Source of the DNA: Clostridium frigidicarnis
GTDB taxonomy: Bacteria > Bacillota > Clostridia > Clostridiales > Clostridiaceae
DNA: 64,000 nucleotides
NCBI RefSeq assembly: GCF_900111985.1
Contig: NZ_FOKI01000005.1
Location: 124,001-188,000 of the forward strand
Direction of reading: 5' to 3'
The notes beneath the pieces were generated by a model. The model did no database searches. It had not been told where the DNA came from and saw only the letters and a list, made by a program, of their open reading frames with translations. Of the stretch, positions 25,746-34,146 are shown in pieces. Every line of letters starts with the position of its first letter. The first letter of the stretch is position 1. A program made the translations under genes and the position numbers.

Positions 25746-26675
25746 TCATACTTTTATTATATCATTTTTTTTGTTTCTTATACCTTCACAAATATTATTT
25801 TGTGAGCACATAAAACAATTATTACAGAAAACCACTCTATTTGCAAACACATTTTTTATAGTTTCTAAAATTTCTTTATTTACAAAATTTTGTTCTCCAT
25901 GAATTTTTACTATTTTAGGTGCATTAGTTATAAGTCCACTTACTATAACATCTTCTATATTGATTCCAACCATTCCAAGCTTACAATCAACAAGTTCTTC
26001 TACAAACTCAGCTAAAATATCTTTTCCATCTTTATCTTTTATATGATACTCGCCCTTATTATCCGCTATTATATTTACCTCATCTATTTTACTCTCTTGA
26101 ACTTCCACAAAATATTTAAGAAGCTTTACAAATTCATTATATTCTTTTTCTACTAAATATTTTTCTACCACCTTATCTACAATAGCTTCAAAATCCTCTA
26201 TTAAATACTTCATTCTAAATGTTATAAACCCTGATATATTTATTTCTTTATTTTCTTCTATACACTCCTTTATTTTGCTTATTATATTATTTCTTCTATT
26301 CATACAATATATAGAGGCATCATCTTGTATTTTTTCATCTCCTGTTAAAGCATTAATTATCCTTTCACTTACATCAGGAAGTTCATCACTTCTTAAAAAA
26401 AAGTAAGTGTCTGTTAAAAATCCATACATTTCCTTTTGTTTGAAAACATCTACAATTATTTTATATAGTATCTTACTTACATTTAAATCAACAGAATTTT
26501 TGATTTTATCATCATATATTTCGTTATCGCATAAAACTTTTATGAAGTGAGTTGTACCTTCAATGCTTTCAGAAATACCTAATGTTATATTTTTTCTTTT
26601 AAAATATTGCTTCAACTGCTGGAGTTCCTCTACAACTATTAATTCCCCTTCATAAACGATTTTTAATAGTAGCAT
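25746..26675 (-). CDS. ytxC: Putative sporulation protein YtxC
   Basis: A 309-residue YtxC-like protein. The central block FITFRMKYLIEDFEAIVDKVVEKYLVEKEYNEF is the family signature. It is not biochemically characterised; the Bacillus gene lies just upstream of thrS-infC and is sporulation-associated. The C-terminus carries four cysteines in CNNCFMCSQNNIC, possibly a metal site. The open frame extends 33 codons further, but GGAAGGGAG precedes the ATG at 26675, which also removes a hydrophobic, poorly conserved extension. The gene ends 8 bases before the infC promoter, so infC is probably transcribed separately. Confidence 0.8.
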   Translation of the reverse strand: MLLLKIVYEGELIVVEELQQLKQYFKRKNITLGISESIEGTTHFIKVLCDNEIYDDKIKNSVDLNVSKILYKIIVDVFKQKEMYGFLTDTYFFLRSDELPDVSERIINALTGDEKIQDDASIYCMNRRNNIISKIKECIEENKEINISGFITFRMKYLIEDFEAIVDKVVEKYLVEKEYNEFVKLLKYFVEVQESKIDEVNIIADNKGEYHIKDKDGKDILAEFVEELVDCKLGMVGINIEDVIVSGLITNAPKIVKIHGEQNFVNKEILETIKNVFANRVVFCNNCFMCSQNNICEGIRNKKNDIIKV

Positions 26676-26886
26676 TTCTCTCACTCCCTTCCTAAACATA
26701 GTATGTGTTTTAACTTCTGTGATATACAAAAAAAATTTAACAAATATCGACACCTGCAGTTTAATATTTTCCATATAAATTATTCTAATATTTGCTATAA
26801 TATTTTTATATATTAAAGTAAATATTCTATTATATTTACTGAAACATTTAATATATTAATTTTTTTATAATTATGAGGTATTAAAA

Positions 26887-27591
26887 ATGAAATATGCATT
26901 TGTAGATTATAGAATTTCTGATGAGGAATTAATTTCTCTTGAAAAACTTGAAATTTCACCAATTATCGTTCCTAAATGTTGTGATGTATATGATGCTATA
27001 AACGGTCACCCAGATATACAATTAAATATCTTAGATTCAAAACAAATAATTGTTCATAAAAATATATCCCCGAAAATTATAGATAAATTAAAGAACCTAA
27101 ACATTAAAATCATCTATTCTGAAAACATATTAACTTCCAAATACCCTTGGGATATTATGTTGAATGCTGTAAATTTAGATAATTTATTTCTTCATAACTT
27201 AAAATATACAGATAAAAATTTATTAAAACTTGTAAATCACAAAACTTTAATAAATACAAAACAAGGATATACAAAATGTTCTACAGCAATAGTATCCAAC
27301 AATGCATTAATAACCAGCGATAAATCTATAGTTAATTCTTTAAAAAACTACTCTATGGATTTATTATATGTACCATATGGTGATATTGTACTTCCTGGAC
27401 TTGACCATGGTTTTATAGGCGGATGTTGTGGTCTTGTTTCTCCAAATAAGATGGCCTTTTTTGGAGACTTAAATTGTTATACTCAAGGAACAAAAGTGAT
27501 AAAGTTTTTAGAAAAACATAATGTAGAACCAGTTTATCTACGAAAAGGCAAATTAATTGATAGAGGTAGCTTAATGTGCATTGATATTTAA
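26887..27591 (+). CDS. DUF6873-like (GME-fold) protein of unknown function
   Basis: 234 residues, no signal peptide or membrane segment. Conserved-looking features are KQGYTKCSTAIV, the LPGLDHGFIGGCCGLVSPNKMAFFGDL stretch (about 162-190) and a C-terminal LIDRGSLMCI. I recognise it as resembling the clostridial DUF6873 group, assigned to the guanidino-group-modifying enzyme fold. The Asp-His pair followed by a double cysteine would suit such chemistry, but no substrate is known. The ATG at 26887 follows GAGGT. It is transcribed away from ytxC and is probably monocistronic; a weak hairpin (27594-27630) follows. Confidence 0.6.
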   Translation: MKYAFVDYRISDEELISLEKLEISPIIVPKCCDVYDAINGHPDIQLNILDSKQIIVHKNISPKIIDKLKNLNIKIIYSENILTSKYPWDIMLNAVNLDNLFLHNLKYTDKNLLKLVNHKTLINTKQGYTKCSTAIVSNNALITSDKSIVNSLKNYSMDLLYVPYGDIVLPGLDHGFIGGCCGLVSPNKMAFFGDLNCYTQGTKVIKFLEKHNVEPVYLRKGKLIDRGSLMCIDI

Positions 27592-27813
27592 ATTGATAAT
27601 AACTATTCTTTAAAACTGTATTTATTATCACTTTAATTAAAAATATATTAGTTTCTTAATCTACTTTACAAGGTTATAATCTAAATTTAACTTTATAATA
27701 GTATTCCTACAAACGATTGATTTAATGTATAAAATAAGAGTATTATTAATTAGGGTAATTTTTTATCTCAATTTGTTTCTTAAAGAAGCATTGAATTTAA
27801 GGGGTTGATTAAG

Positions 27814-29100
27814 TTGAATATTAAAGACAAAGATTTCTTTTTAAATCTAATTAAAAGTGAAGTAGTTCCAGCACTTGGGTGCACTGAGCCCATAGCTGTT
27901 GCTCTTGCCAGTAGTAAAGCTAGCAGCCTAATTAAAAATGATATAAAAAAAATAAATATTTTTGTAAGCGCTAACATTCTAAAAAACGGCATGGGAGTTG
28001 GAATACCTGGTACAGGCATGGTAGGGCTCCATATTGCAGCTGCTCTAGGAGCCATCGGTGGTAATTCCGATGCTGAACTTGAAGTCTTAAAAGATATAAA
28101 TACAAAACAAATTGATGAATCAAAACAATTTGTAAAGGAAAATAAGGTTTCCGTTGCTGTTAAAGATGTTCCTAATAAATTGTATATAGAAGCTGAAATT
28201 TTTGATGGTGAAAATACATCACGTGTTATTATAAAAGATAAACACGCTAATATAGTTTTTGTACAATTAAATGATTCTATTCTTCTTGATTTATCCCAAG
28301 AAGAACTAATATGCAGTGATACAAATGAAAACCCTGGTGTTTTCGCCACAGTAGAAGAAATATATAATTTTGCAACTACAGCTGATTTTAATGATATAAA
28401 ATTCATTTTAGAGGGGGCTAAAATGAATAAAGAAATATCCTTTGAGGGACTTAATAATAATTACGGCTTAAAAGTTGGTAAGACTCTTATGAATAATATT
28501 GAAAAAGGATTATTAAGTAAGGATCTTCAAAATTACGCCATGGCATATACAGCTGCTGCTTCTGATGCTAGGATGGCTGGATCTATGCTTCCTGTTATGA
28601 GCAACTCTGGAAGTGGTAATCAAGGCATAACTGTAATGATGCCAGTTATTGCAGTAGCTGAACATTTAAACACAGATGAAGAAAAATTAGCAAGAGCTTT
28701 AATTTTAGCTAATTTAGTAGCTATACATATAAAAGCATATCTTGGAAGGTTATCTGCCTTATGTGGTTGTGTTGTAGCTTCTTCTGGAGCTAGCTGTGGA
28801 ATAGCTTATTTACTAGGCGGAAGCTTAAAGAATGTAAATTATGCAATAAAAAATATGGCCGGAAATATAGTTGGAATGATTTGTGATGGTGCCAAAACTG
28901 GATGCGCCTTAAAAGTATCTACTGGTGTAAGTGCAGCTGTTCAATCAGCTCTACTTGCAATAGAAGAAATAGAGATAGGTTGTACTGATGGTATAATAGA
29001 TAATGATATAGAAAAAACAATTCAAAACCTTGCTATAATAGGCACTAAAGGTATGAATGAAACTGATAAATTAATATTAGATATAATGACCTGTAAATAA
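27814..29100 (+). CDS. L-cysteine desulfidase / serine dehydratase alpha family protein (UPF0597, CyuA-like)
   Basis: 428 residues from the preferred start. VVPALGCTEPIAVALA at the N-terminus places a cysteine at residue 23. CGCVVASSGASCGIAYLLGG and MICDGAKTGCALK near residues 305-370 supply further cysteines, the last pair seven residues apart. This agrees with the [4Fe-4S] L-cysteine desulfidase of Methanocaldococcus, which releases pyruvate, sulfide and ammonia. It may therefore degrade cysteine (CyuA type). The frame could start with TTG at 27805, but AAGGGG at 27799-27804 is correctly spaced only for the TTG at 27814. It is a single gene with its own terminator. Confidence 0.88.
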   Translation: MNIKDKDFFLNLIKSEVVPALGCTEPIAVALASSKASSLIKNDIKKINIFVSANILKNGMGVGIPGTGMVGLHIAAALGAIGGNSDAELEVLKDINTKQIDESKQFVKENKVSVAVKDVPNKLYIEAEIFDGENTSRVIIKDKHANIVFVQLNDSILLDLSQEELICSDTNENPGVFATVEEIYNFATTADFNDIKFILEGAKMNKEISFEGLNNNYGLKVGKTLMNNIEKGLLSKDLQNYAMAYTAAASDARMAGSMLPVMSNSGSGNQGITVMMPVIAVAEHLNTDEEKLARALILANLVAIHIKAYLGRLSALCGCVVASSGASCGIAYLLGGSLKNVNYAIKNMAGNIVGMICDGAKTGCALKVSTGVSAAVQSALLAIEEIEIGCTDGIIDNDIEKTIQNLAIIGTKGMNETDKLILDIMTCK

Positions 29101-29133
29101 AAAAACAGGATTCCTTTACGGAATCCTGTTTTT
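29101..29133. terminator. Bidirectional terminator
   Basis: AAAAACAGGATTCC (29101-29114) pairs perfectly with 29120-29133 around a 5-base loop, with A and T tracts at both ends. It serves the plus-strand desulfidase gene and the minus-strand hsmA-like gene, whose stop codon touches the stem. Confidence 0.92.
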
Positions 29134-29527
29134 ATTTCATCATACCTATTATCATACCTATAAAATATGGTACTAACCATATTCCCCACACAGTAATACT
29201 AAACTTATGGAATGTCTGTTTTTTATTAGTATCATTCTTATATAAAACCCAAGTTGCCCAAATAGCATGAAATATCATTAATGCTATTGCCAAAATCCCT
29301 GTTACTCCATGTATCATTTGAGACGTAGCTGAAATTTGATTAATCCCTTCTCTTGCTATCTTTCCCATAGTTAGTGTTCCTATTGTATCACATAACAACC
29401 CTAACCAAAACGTAATTACATGAGATTTTTTTAGTGTATTGCTTTTTCTTTCTCCCCATACTCCTATTGTATAAAATACTAATGCTAGAGTAATTATAAT
29501 AATCGCAAAAATTAATTCTCCATTCAT
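29132..29527 (-). CDS. HsmA family (TIGR03987) membrane protein
   Basis: A 131-residue protein with four membrane segments (about 4-24, 36-54, 70-97, 108-129). Histidines at 36, 73, 87 and 107 lie in or next to them and could ligate heme. GKIAREGINQISATSQMIHGVTGILA matches the TIGR03987/HsmA family as I know it. In Clostridioides difficile, HsmA is a heme-capturing membrane protein controlled by the MarR regulator HsmR. Here the gene overlaps a MarR-family gene by 4 bases, the same pairing. The heme role is inferred from that. Confidence 0.8.
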   Translation of the reverse strand: MNGELIFAIIIITLALVFYTIGVWGERKSNTLKKSHVITFWLGLLCDTIGTLTMGKIAREGINQISATSQMIHGVTGILAIALMIFHAIWATWVLYKNDTNKKQTFHKFSITVWGIWLVPYFIGMIIGMMK

Positions 29528-29964
29528 TTGTTCTCATTCTCCTTTATCTTTTTCTTTAGTTTTAATAAACCTTCTTTAACTTCCTTAACCTCTTCTTCAG
29601 TAAAATTTTCAAATATCTTATCAAAACTTTCATTAATCTTATTTCTAAATTCATTTGCAAATTCTAATCCTCTTTTTGAAAATCTTACATAAGTATTTCT
29701 TTTATCATTCTCATACTTAACTTTCTCTATATAACCTATATCCTCTAATCTTTGAACTATCCCTGATACAGTTCCTTTGGATAAAGACATCTCTTCACAT
29801 AGCCTAGAAAGATTAACTTCTTTATTATGTGCTACTAACTTTATAATCATTATTTGCTGATGAGTTAGTCCACTATCCTTTAAACTGTTACTTACTATAT
29901 TCATAGTGCTTGAATACACTTCCTTAATTAACATAGCTATTTCAAAAGATTCAAATTTACTCAT
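29524..29964 (-). CDS. MarR family transcriptional regulator (HsmR-like)
   Basis: 146 residues with a winged-helix DNA-binding domain: HQQIMIIKLVAHNKEVNLSRLCEEMSLSKGTVSGIVQRLEDIGYIEKV includes the recognition helix, followed by the wing (NDKRNTYVRFSKRG). Flanking helices would form the dimer interface. The frame could begin at 29994, but GGGGGGAG lies 9 bases before the ATG at 29964. It overlaps the hsmA-like gene and lies 102 bases after the membrane-protein gene. The two palindromic repeats in front of the operon are plausible binding sites. Heme as ligand is inferred only from the HsmR precedent. Confidence 0.88.
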   Translation of the reverse strand: MSKFESFEIAMLIKEVYSSTMNIVSNSLKDSGLTHQQIMIIKLVAHNKEVNLSRLCEEMSLSKGTVSGIVQRLEDIGYIEKVKYENDKRNTYVRFSKRGLEFANEFRNKINESFDKIFENFTEEEVKEVKEGLLKLKKKIKENENK

Positions 29965-30066
29965 ATACTTCTCTCCCCCCGTTAATACTGACATAACCTT
30001 TTATTTGATTTAAATAAATTTATATTAAACTAATAATAAATACACTTATATAAATCCTCAATAAAT

Positions 30067-30531
30067 TTATTTTATAATATAATTAATTTTCCTATTTTGA
30101 AAATTTATAGCTGTAAATAAAAATATTGCACCTGATAATAATAACGAAAATCCAAGACCTATATAAAACGATCCCAGATATATAGGTTCAAATAAATGTG
30201 ATGACCTAACAAATATCCCCATAGTTATCATAAAAGTCATAATTATATACCCTTTTACATCAAAGAAAGAAAAAACACAATGTTTTTTGATCTTACTATT
30301 TAAAATTCTTTCAGTATGTTTTTTAACCATTTTTTTAAATATAGAATTGTAAAACATTAAAAATACTCCTATTGAAATACCTAGAAAATAAACATTTCTA
30401 TCTATACTTCCCATAAAATCTTTATATCCCAAAGATAATAGTTTTGAACCTGCAAATATCCATACACAACCTGCTAATAATATTAAAGTTTTTTTATCAA
30501 CCTTAATTTTGTATTTTACGAAAAACTCCAC
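30067..30531 (-). CDS. Uncharacterised four-TM membrane protein heading the marR-hsmA operon
   Basis: About 154 residues. Hydrophobic segments at about 14-31, 44-64, 93-113 and 119-144 (KTLILLAGCVWIFAGSKLL, RNVYFLGISIGVFLMFY, YIIMTFMITMGIF, GSFYIGLGFSLLLSGAIFL) are separated by a basic loop (KKMVKKHTERILNSKIKKH). I do not recognise the family. Upstream in-frame ATGs exist up to 30597, but the promoter -10 at 30588-30583 puts the transcript start near 30576. The GTG at 30531 has GGGGGTG in front and lies inside the transcript. It is the first gene of a probable three-gene operon with the MarR and HsmA-like genes, so it may share their ligand. Confidence 0.65.
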   Translation of the reverse strand: MEFFVKYKIKVDKKTLILLAGCVWIFAGSKLLSLGYKDFMGSIDRNVYFLGISIGVFLMFYNSIFKKMVKKHTERILNSKIKKHCVFSFFDVKGYIIMTFMITMGIFVRSSHLFEPIYLGSFYIGLGFSLLLSGAIFLFTAINFQNRKINYIIK

Positions 30532-30547
30532 AGTACACCCCCACATT

Positions 30548-30581
30548 GTTCGCATGCAAACTATATCGTTCCTATGCAAAC
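30548..30581. promoter_or_regulatory. Two 14-bp operator-like repeats, 20 bp apart
   Basis: GTTCGCATGCAAAC (30548-30561) and GTTCCTATGCAAAC (30568-30581) are near-palindromic direct copies with a 20-base period, about two helical turns. They start right behind the -10 element, so a bound dimeric regulator would block RNA polymerase. The MarR protein encoded two genes downstream is the obvious candidate (autorepression). Confidence 0.7.
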
Positions 30582-30582
30582 T

Positions 30583-30611
30583 ATTATATATTGACAATAT
30601 ATTTTTGTCAA
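30583..30611 (-). promoter_or_regulatory. Strong sigma-A promoter of the membrane protein-marR-hsmA operon
   Basis: A perfect TTGACA (30611-30606), exactly 17 bases, and a perfect TATAAT (30588-30583). Full consensus suggests that control is by repression at the adjoining repeats. Confidence 0.85.
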
Positions 30612-30770
30612 CAAATAATAATCTTTATTGCTCAACTTTTTTCACTTGTAAACATAGCCCTTTTCTTAGCTATAAATCCTCTTATATTAAACTAGTTTAA
30701 TGTATTAATTAATTCTTTAAATGAAAACTTATAATTTAATCACCCTACTTATATATTACACAAAACAAAA

Positions 30771-30794
30771 AAGCATCTAAAAAATTAGATGCTT
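30771..30794 (-). terminator. Terminator of the tRNA operon
   Basis: AAGCATCTAA (30771-30780) pairs with 30785-30794 around AAAA, followed on the minus strand by TTTTTGTTTTG. It lies 2 bases after tRNA-Cys. Confidence 0.9.
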
Positions 30795-30795
30795 C

Positions 30796-30869
30796 TGGAG
30801 GCGCCACCCAGATTTGAACTGGGGATGAGGGTGTTGCAGACCCGTGCCTTACCACTTGGCTATAGCGCC
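30796..30869 (-). tRNA. tRNA-Cys (anticodon GCA)
   Basis: A 74-base cloverleaf with acceptor GGCGCTA, D-arm GCCAAGTGGTAAGGC, anticodon loop CTGCAAC (GCA), T-arm CCCAGTTCAAATCTGGG and encoded CCA. It is the last of three co-transcribed tRNAs. Confidence 0.97.
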
Positions 30870-30879
30870 ATTATTAAAT

Positions 30880-30955
<76 letters not shown>

Positions 30956-30963
30956 GTAAGTTA

Positions 30964-31040
30964 TGGCGACCCAGAAGGGACTCGAACCCTCGACCTCCGG
31001 CGTGACAGGCCGGCACTCTAACCAACTGAGCCACTGGGCC
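30964..31040 (-). tRNA. tRNA-Asp (anticodon GTC)
   Basis: A 77-base cloverleaf with acceptor GGCCCAG, D-arm GCTCAGTTGGTTAGAGT, anticodon loop CTGTCAC (GTC), T-arm GAGGGTTCGAGTCCCTT and encoded CCA. It is first in the tRNA operon. Confidence 0.97.
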
Positions 31041-31060
31041 ATAACTAACTTACATTTAAT

Positions 31061-31089
31061 ATTGTATTATATCTTTAGGATTTTGTCAA
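31061..31089 (-). promoter_or_regulatory. Sigma-A promoter of the tRNA-Asp-Phe-Cys operon
   Basis: A perfect TTGACA (31089-31084), a 17-base spacer and TACAAT (31066-31061), about 20 bases upstream of tRNA-Asp. Confidence 0.85.
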
Positions 31090-31107
31090 TACTTTTTAAT
31101 GAAAAAG

Positions 31108-31139
31108 TCAGGTTTATATATAATATATATTAAACCTGA
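31108..31139 (-). terminator. Terminator of hslO
   Basis: TCAGGTTTA (31108-31116) pairs with TAAACCTGA (31131-31139); the AT-rich interior extends the stem. On the minus strand CTTTTTC follows. It lies 11 bases after the stop. Confidence 0.85.
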
Positions 31140-31149
31140 TTTTTAATAT

Positions 31150-32037
31150 TTACTCTTGAGTTAAACTTTTTAAAAGTTCACCTATTTCTTCATGAGTAAA
31201 TTTATATGTAGTATTACAGAAATGACATTTTAATTCTTCTGTTTTTCCATCCTCATATAATTCTCTTAAGTCCTTTTCTCCTATACTTAAAAAAGCTCTC
31301 TCTACTCTTTCCTTTGAGCAATTACAAGTATATATTGGCGTAAGCTCTTCCATGATTTTAGCATCCATTCCATCAAATACTTCTTCTATAACCTGTTCTA
31401 TAGTCATACCTTTTGATAACATATCTGTAATAGATGGTATATCTTCTAATCTATAAGTTATCAGGTCTGCTAAAAGTGGATCTGCATCTGGCATCATTTG
31501 TATTATAAATCCACCAGCAGCTTTAGCAGATAGATCTGTATCCACAAGAACACCAAGTGCTACTGCTGAAGGTGTCTGTTCTGATACTGTAAAATAGTAA
31601 GCTAAATCTTCAGCTATTTCCCCTGTATATATCGGCACTTGTCCTATATACGGATCCTTTAATCCCATATCTTTTATAACATATAAAGTTCCATTCTTAC
31701 CTACTGCTCCACCTACATCTAATTTTCCCTTAGAATTTAGGGGTATATCAACAAATGGATTGGATATATACCCCTTAACACTTCCATCAGAATAAGAGGT
31801 TGCTACTAAAGATTTTGCCGGTCCCCCTCCATTCATTTGAAGAGTTAAAGTATCTTTATCGTTTTTAAGCATGCTTCCCATTAAGCTAGCCCCTGTTAAA
31901 AGCCTTCCAAGGGCTGCCCCTGAAGTAGCGCTACAATTATGTAATCCCATAGCCTTATTAACTAATTCTGTTGTGCTAGCTGCTATAAATCTTACCTGTC
32001 CGTCTTTTGCTGTTCCTCTTATTAATTTATCCTTCAT
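31150..32037 (-). CDS. hslO: Redox-regulated molecular chaperone Hsp33
   Basis: 295 residues, normal length. The N-terminal substrate-binding domain contains [15 protein letters not shown] and [16 protein letters not shown]. The C-terminal redox switch has the zinc-binding cysteines CNC (about 238-240) and CHFC (about 270-273). Oxidation releases zinc and activates holdase activity in the cytoplasm. The ATG at 32037 follows GGAGGAG. It is preceded by a methyltransferase gene 16 bases upstream, perhaps in the same transcript. Confidence 0.95.
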   Translation of the reverse strand: MKDKLIRGTAKDGQVRFIAASTTELVNKAMGLHNCSATSGAALGRLLTGASLMGSMLKNDKDTLTLQMNGGGPAKSLVATSYSDGSVKGYISNPFVDIPLNSKGKLDVGGAVGKNGTLYVIKDMGLKDPYIGQVPIYTGEIAEDLAYYFTVSEQTPSAVALGVLVDTDLSAKAAGGFIIQMMPDADPLLADLITYRLEDIPSITDMLSKGMTIEQVIEEVFDGMDAKIMEELTPIYTCNCSKERVERAFLSIGEKDLRELYEDGKTEELKCHFCNTTYKFTHEEIGELLKSLTQE

Positions 32038-32053
32038 AAAATGACTCCTCCAA

Positions 32054-32797
32054 CTAATCTACTTTTTTGACTACATAGGTTATCCTCTCAGTAGACTCTT
32101 TTATAGTATCTTTATTATAATTATCTAACTTGCTCACTATTTTAAATCCCGTACTAGTTAATAACTTTTCTAAATATTTTTCATTATATGCTCTTTCAAA
32201 ATGTTGTTCATCAAATCGTTCATAACTTTCACCTTCTTTTATAAAGAAAGTTAGGTTCATTTCTAAAATGTCATCTTCAAAAATATTTTCCCATGTATAA
32301 AACACGTCTTCACTATTATATGTAAATATGTTATTACCTAGAACCTCACTTAATTTATAATAGGAATTTATATCAAATATAAATATTCCATCATCATTTA
32401 AATGATTATATACTGATAAAAAATAATTCTTAATATCATCATCCTCTATTAAATAATTGGTTGAATCTAAACAACATGTTATCAAATCAAATCTATTATT
32501 TAAAATAAGTTTACTCATATCTTGGCATATAACTTTTGCATTATTTTTTTGTTTTCTAAGTTTATCAGATGCAATCATAAGCATTTCTTCTGACAAATCT
32601 ACTAAATAAGTGTTTTTAAAATGCTTACACACAATTTTAGATAGATTTCCAGTACCACAAGCTAAATCTAAATAATTATTAAACTTAATGTCATGTTCTT
32701 TACAACTTTCCATTATTTTATTATAAAAATCATTATAATTTATATCTTCATATATTAACTCATCATATATAGAAGATAATTTTGAATAACTTTCCAT
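32054..32797 (-). CDS. Class I SAM-dependent methyltransferase
   Basis: 247 residues. Motif [14 protein letters not shown] (about 43-55) and the acidic motif II position [11 protein letters not shown] are clear, followed by [12 protein letters not shown] (motif IV region). It belongs to the small-molecule/protein Rossmann methyltransferases found next to hslO in many Firmicutes; the substrate is unknown. A first ATG (32803) directly abuts GGGGG, so the second ATG at 32797 is better spaced. Either start changes only two residues. Confidence 0.85.
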   Translation of the reverse strand: MESYSKLSSIYDELIYEDINYNDFYNKIMESCKEHDIKFNNYLDLACGTGNLSKIVCKHFKNTYLVDLSEEMLMIASDKLRKQKNNAKVICQDMSKLILNNRFDLITCCLDSTNYLIEDDDIKNYFLSVYNHLNDDGIFIFDINSYYKLSEVLGNNIFTYNSEDVFYTWENIFEDDILEMNLTFFIKEGESYERFDEQHFERAYNEKYLEKLLTSTGFKIVSKLDNYNKDTIKESTERITYVVKKVD

Positions 32798-32862
32798 TTC
32801 CATCCCCCTATAGTGGATTTACACTCTCCATTTATATTATAAACTTTTTAAAGCATAGTCAA

Positions 32863-33123
32863 CTATGATTTTCTTATTTTGCTTAAAATTTCTTCATTTT
32901 TAGGAAGATGCAGTGTTTTTTTCTTTTTAGTCATCATCCCGCCAATTCTGCCTGTCTCTTCAGCTGTAAGTCCGCCCCACCCTAGCTCATCTACTTTGTC
33001 CTTTAATCCTAATTCATCAGCTATTTCATATTTTAATTTTTCTCTCATAGACTCTTCTGGAGTTAGTTCCTTATTTGCCTTTATTTTAGCTTTTATAACC
33101 TTTTTCAATGGTGTTTTTCCCAT
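32863..33123 (-). CDS. Alpha/beta-type small acid-soluble spore protein (SspF-like)
   Basis: 86 residues. LKYEIADELGLKDKVDELGWGGLTAEETGRIGGMM is the SASP core, containing the germination-protease cleavage region (E-I-A) and the conserved GW-G-LT-EE-G-IGG DNA-binding helices. The basic N-terminal (KVIKAKIKANKE) and C-terminal tails make it longer than classical 60-70 residue SASPs. Such proteins coat spore DNA and give UV resistance. The upstream region has AATACTA (33162-33156), a possible sigma-G -10. It is divergent from dapA. Confidence 0.88.
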   Translation of the reverse strand: MGKTPLKKVIKAKIKANKELTPEESMREKLKYEIADELGLKDKVDELGWGGLTAEETGRIGGMMTKKKKTLHLPKNEEILSKIRKS

Positions 33124-33254
33124 ATTTACTCTCCCCTTTTTATCTTTAATATCTATAGTATTTCCAAAAAATTATTTTTCATAAATTATATATATTTTTT
33201 CTTTTACACATTATATAATGTAAGTATCTAGAATTAATTATTGGAGGTATCTAT

Positions 33255-34133
33255 ATGACATTATTTAAGGGATCAGGTGTCGCAATAATAACACCTTTTA
33301 ACCAAAAGGGTGTGGATTTTGAAAAACTAGGAGAATTAATAGAATGGCATATAAAAGAAGGTACTGATGCCATAATCGTTTGCGGTACAACTGGAGAAGC
33401 TTCTACCATGACCGAAGATGAGAAAAAAGAAACAATAAGATTTACAGTTAACAAAGTAAAGAAAAGAATACCTGTAATAGCGGGAACAGGCTGTAATAAT
33501 ACAGCAGTTTCTATATCCATGAGCAAATGGGCTGAATCTATTGATGTTGATGGATTATTATTAATAACACCTTACTATAATAAAACTAGTGAAAAGGGAC
33601 TTATAGAACATTATAAAGCTATAGATAGTGAAGTTAACACTCCTATAATACTTTACAATGTACCTGGAAGAACTGGTATGAATATAAAACCATCAACTTT
33701 AGTAAAGCTTGCTGAATTAAAAAATGTTGTTGCTATAAAAGAGGCTTCAGGCGATATATCTCAAATTGCTAAAATGAAAAATTTATGTAAGGATAAAATA
33801 GATATATACTCTGGAAATGATGACCAAATCATTCCTATACTTTCACTTGGTGGTGCAGGTGTTATATCTGTTTTAGCAAATGTAAAACCAAAAGAAACTC
33901 ATGAAATTTGCCAATTGTTTTTTGAAGGTAAAGTTAAAGAAGCTTTGAACCTTCAACTTTCATTGCTTTCCTTATGTGAAGCATTATTTGTTGAAACAAA
34001 TCCTATACCTGTTAAAACAGCTTTAAACCTTATGGGACAAAAGGTTGGTCACTTAAGATTACCTTTATGCGAAATGGCACCCAACAATCTGGCATTTTTG
34101 AAACAAGAACTTAAGAATAATGATTTAATTTAA
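33255..34133 (+). CDS. dapA: 4-hydroxy-tetrahydrodipicolinate synthase
   Basis: A 292-residue class-I aldolase. CGTTGEASTMTEDEK (about 43-57), YNVPGRTGMNI (Tyr about 134) and VVAIKEASGDIS with the Schiff-base lysine near 162 are all present. It condenses pyruvate with aspartate semialdehyde, the first step of lysine/diaminopimelate synthesis and of dipicolinate for the spore. The ATG at 33255 follows GGAGGT. It is followed after 13 bases by dapB. An AT-rich palindrome around the TATAAT at 33214-33219 lies upstream; no lysine riboswitch is visible. Confidence 0.95.
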   Translation: MTLFKGSGVAIITPFNQKGVDFEKLGELIEWHIKEGTDAIIVCGTTGEASTMTEDEKKETIRFTVNKVKKRIPVIAGTGCNNTAVSISMSKWAESIDVDGLLLITPYYNKTSEKGLIEHYKAIDSEVNTPIILYNVPGRTGMNIKPSTLVKLAELKNVVAIKEASGDISQIAKMKNLCKDKIDIYSGNDDQIIPILSLGGAGVISVLANVKPKETHEICQLFFEGKVKEALNLQLSLLSLCEALFVETNPIPVKTALNLMGQKVGHLRLPLCEMAPNNLAFLKQELKNNDLI

Positions 34134-34146
34134 GGTGGATAACGAT

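Noticed and set aside
26817-26840. Inverted repeat AGTAAATA/TATTTACT between ytxC and the DUF6873 gene as an operator
   Set aside because: Only 8-bp arms of A/T-rich sequence and no second copy; too weak to call as a regulatory feature.
27780-28406. 208-residue minus-strand ORF over the cysteine desulfidase gene
   Set aside because: Antisense shadow, serine-rich as is typical for the reverse of AT-rich coding sequence; the plus-strand family match is clear.
33203-33224. AT-rich palindrome CATTATATAATG around the dapA -10 region
   Set aside because: Could be an operator, but TATAAT-containing palindromes are frequent in such AT-rich DNA and no regulator gene is adjacent.
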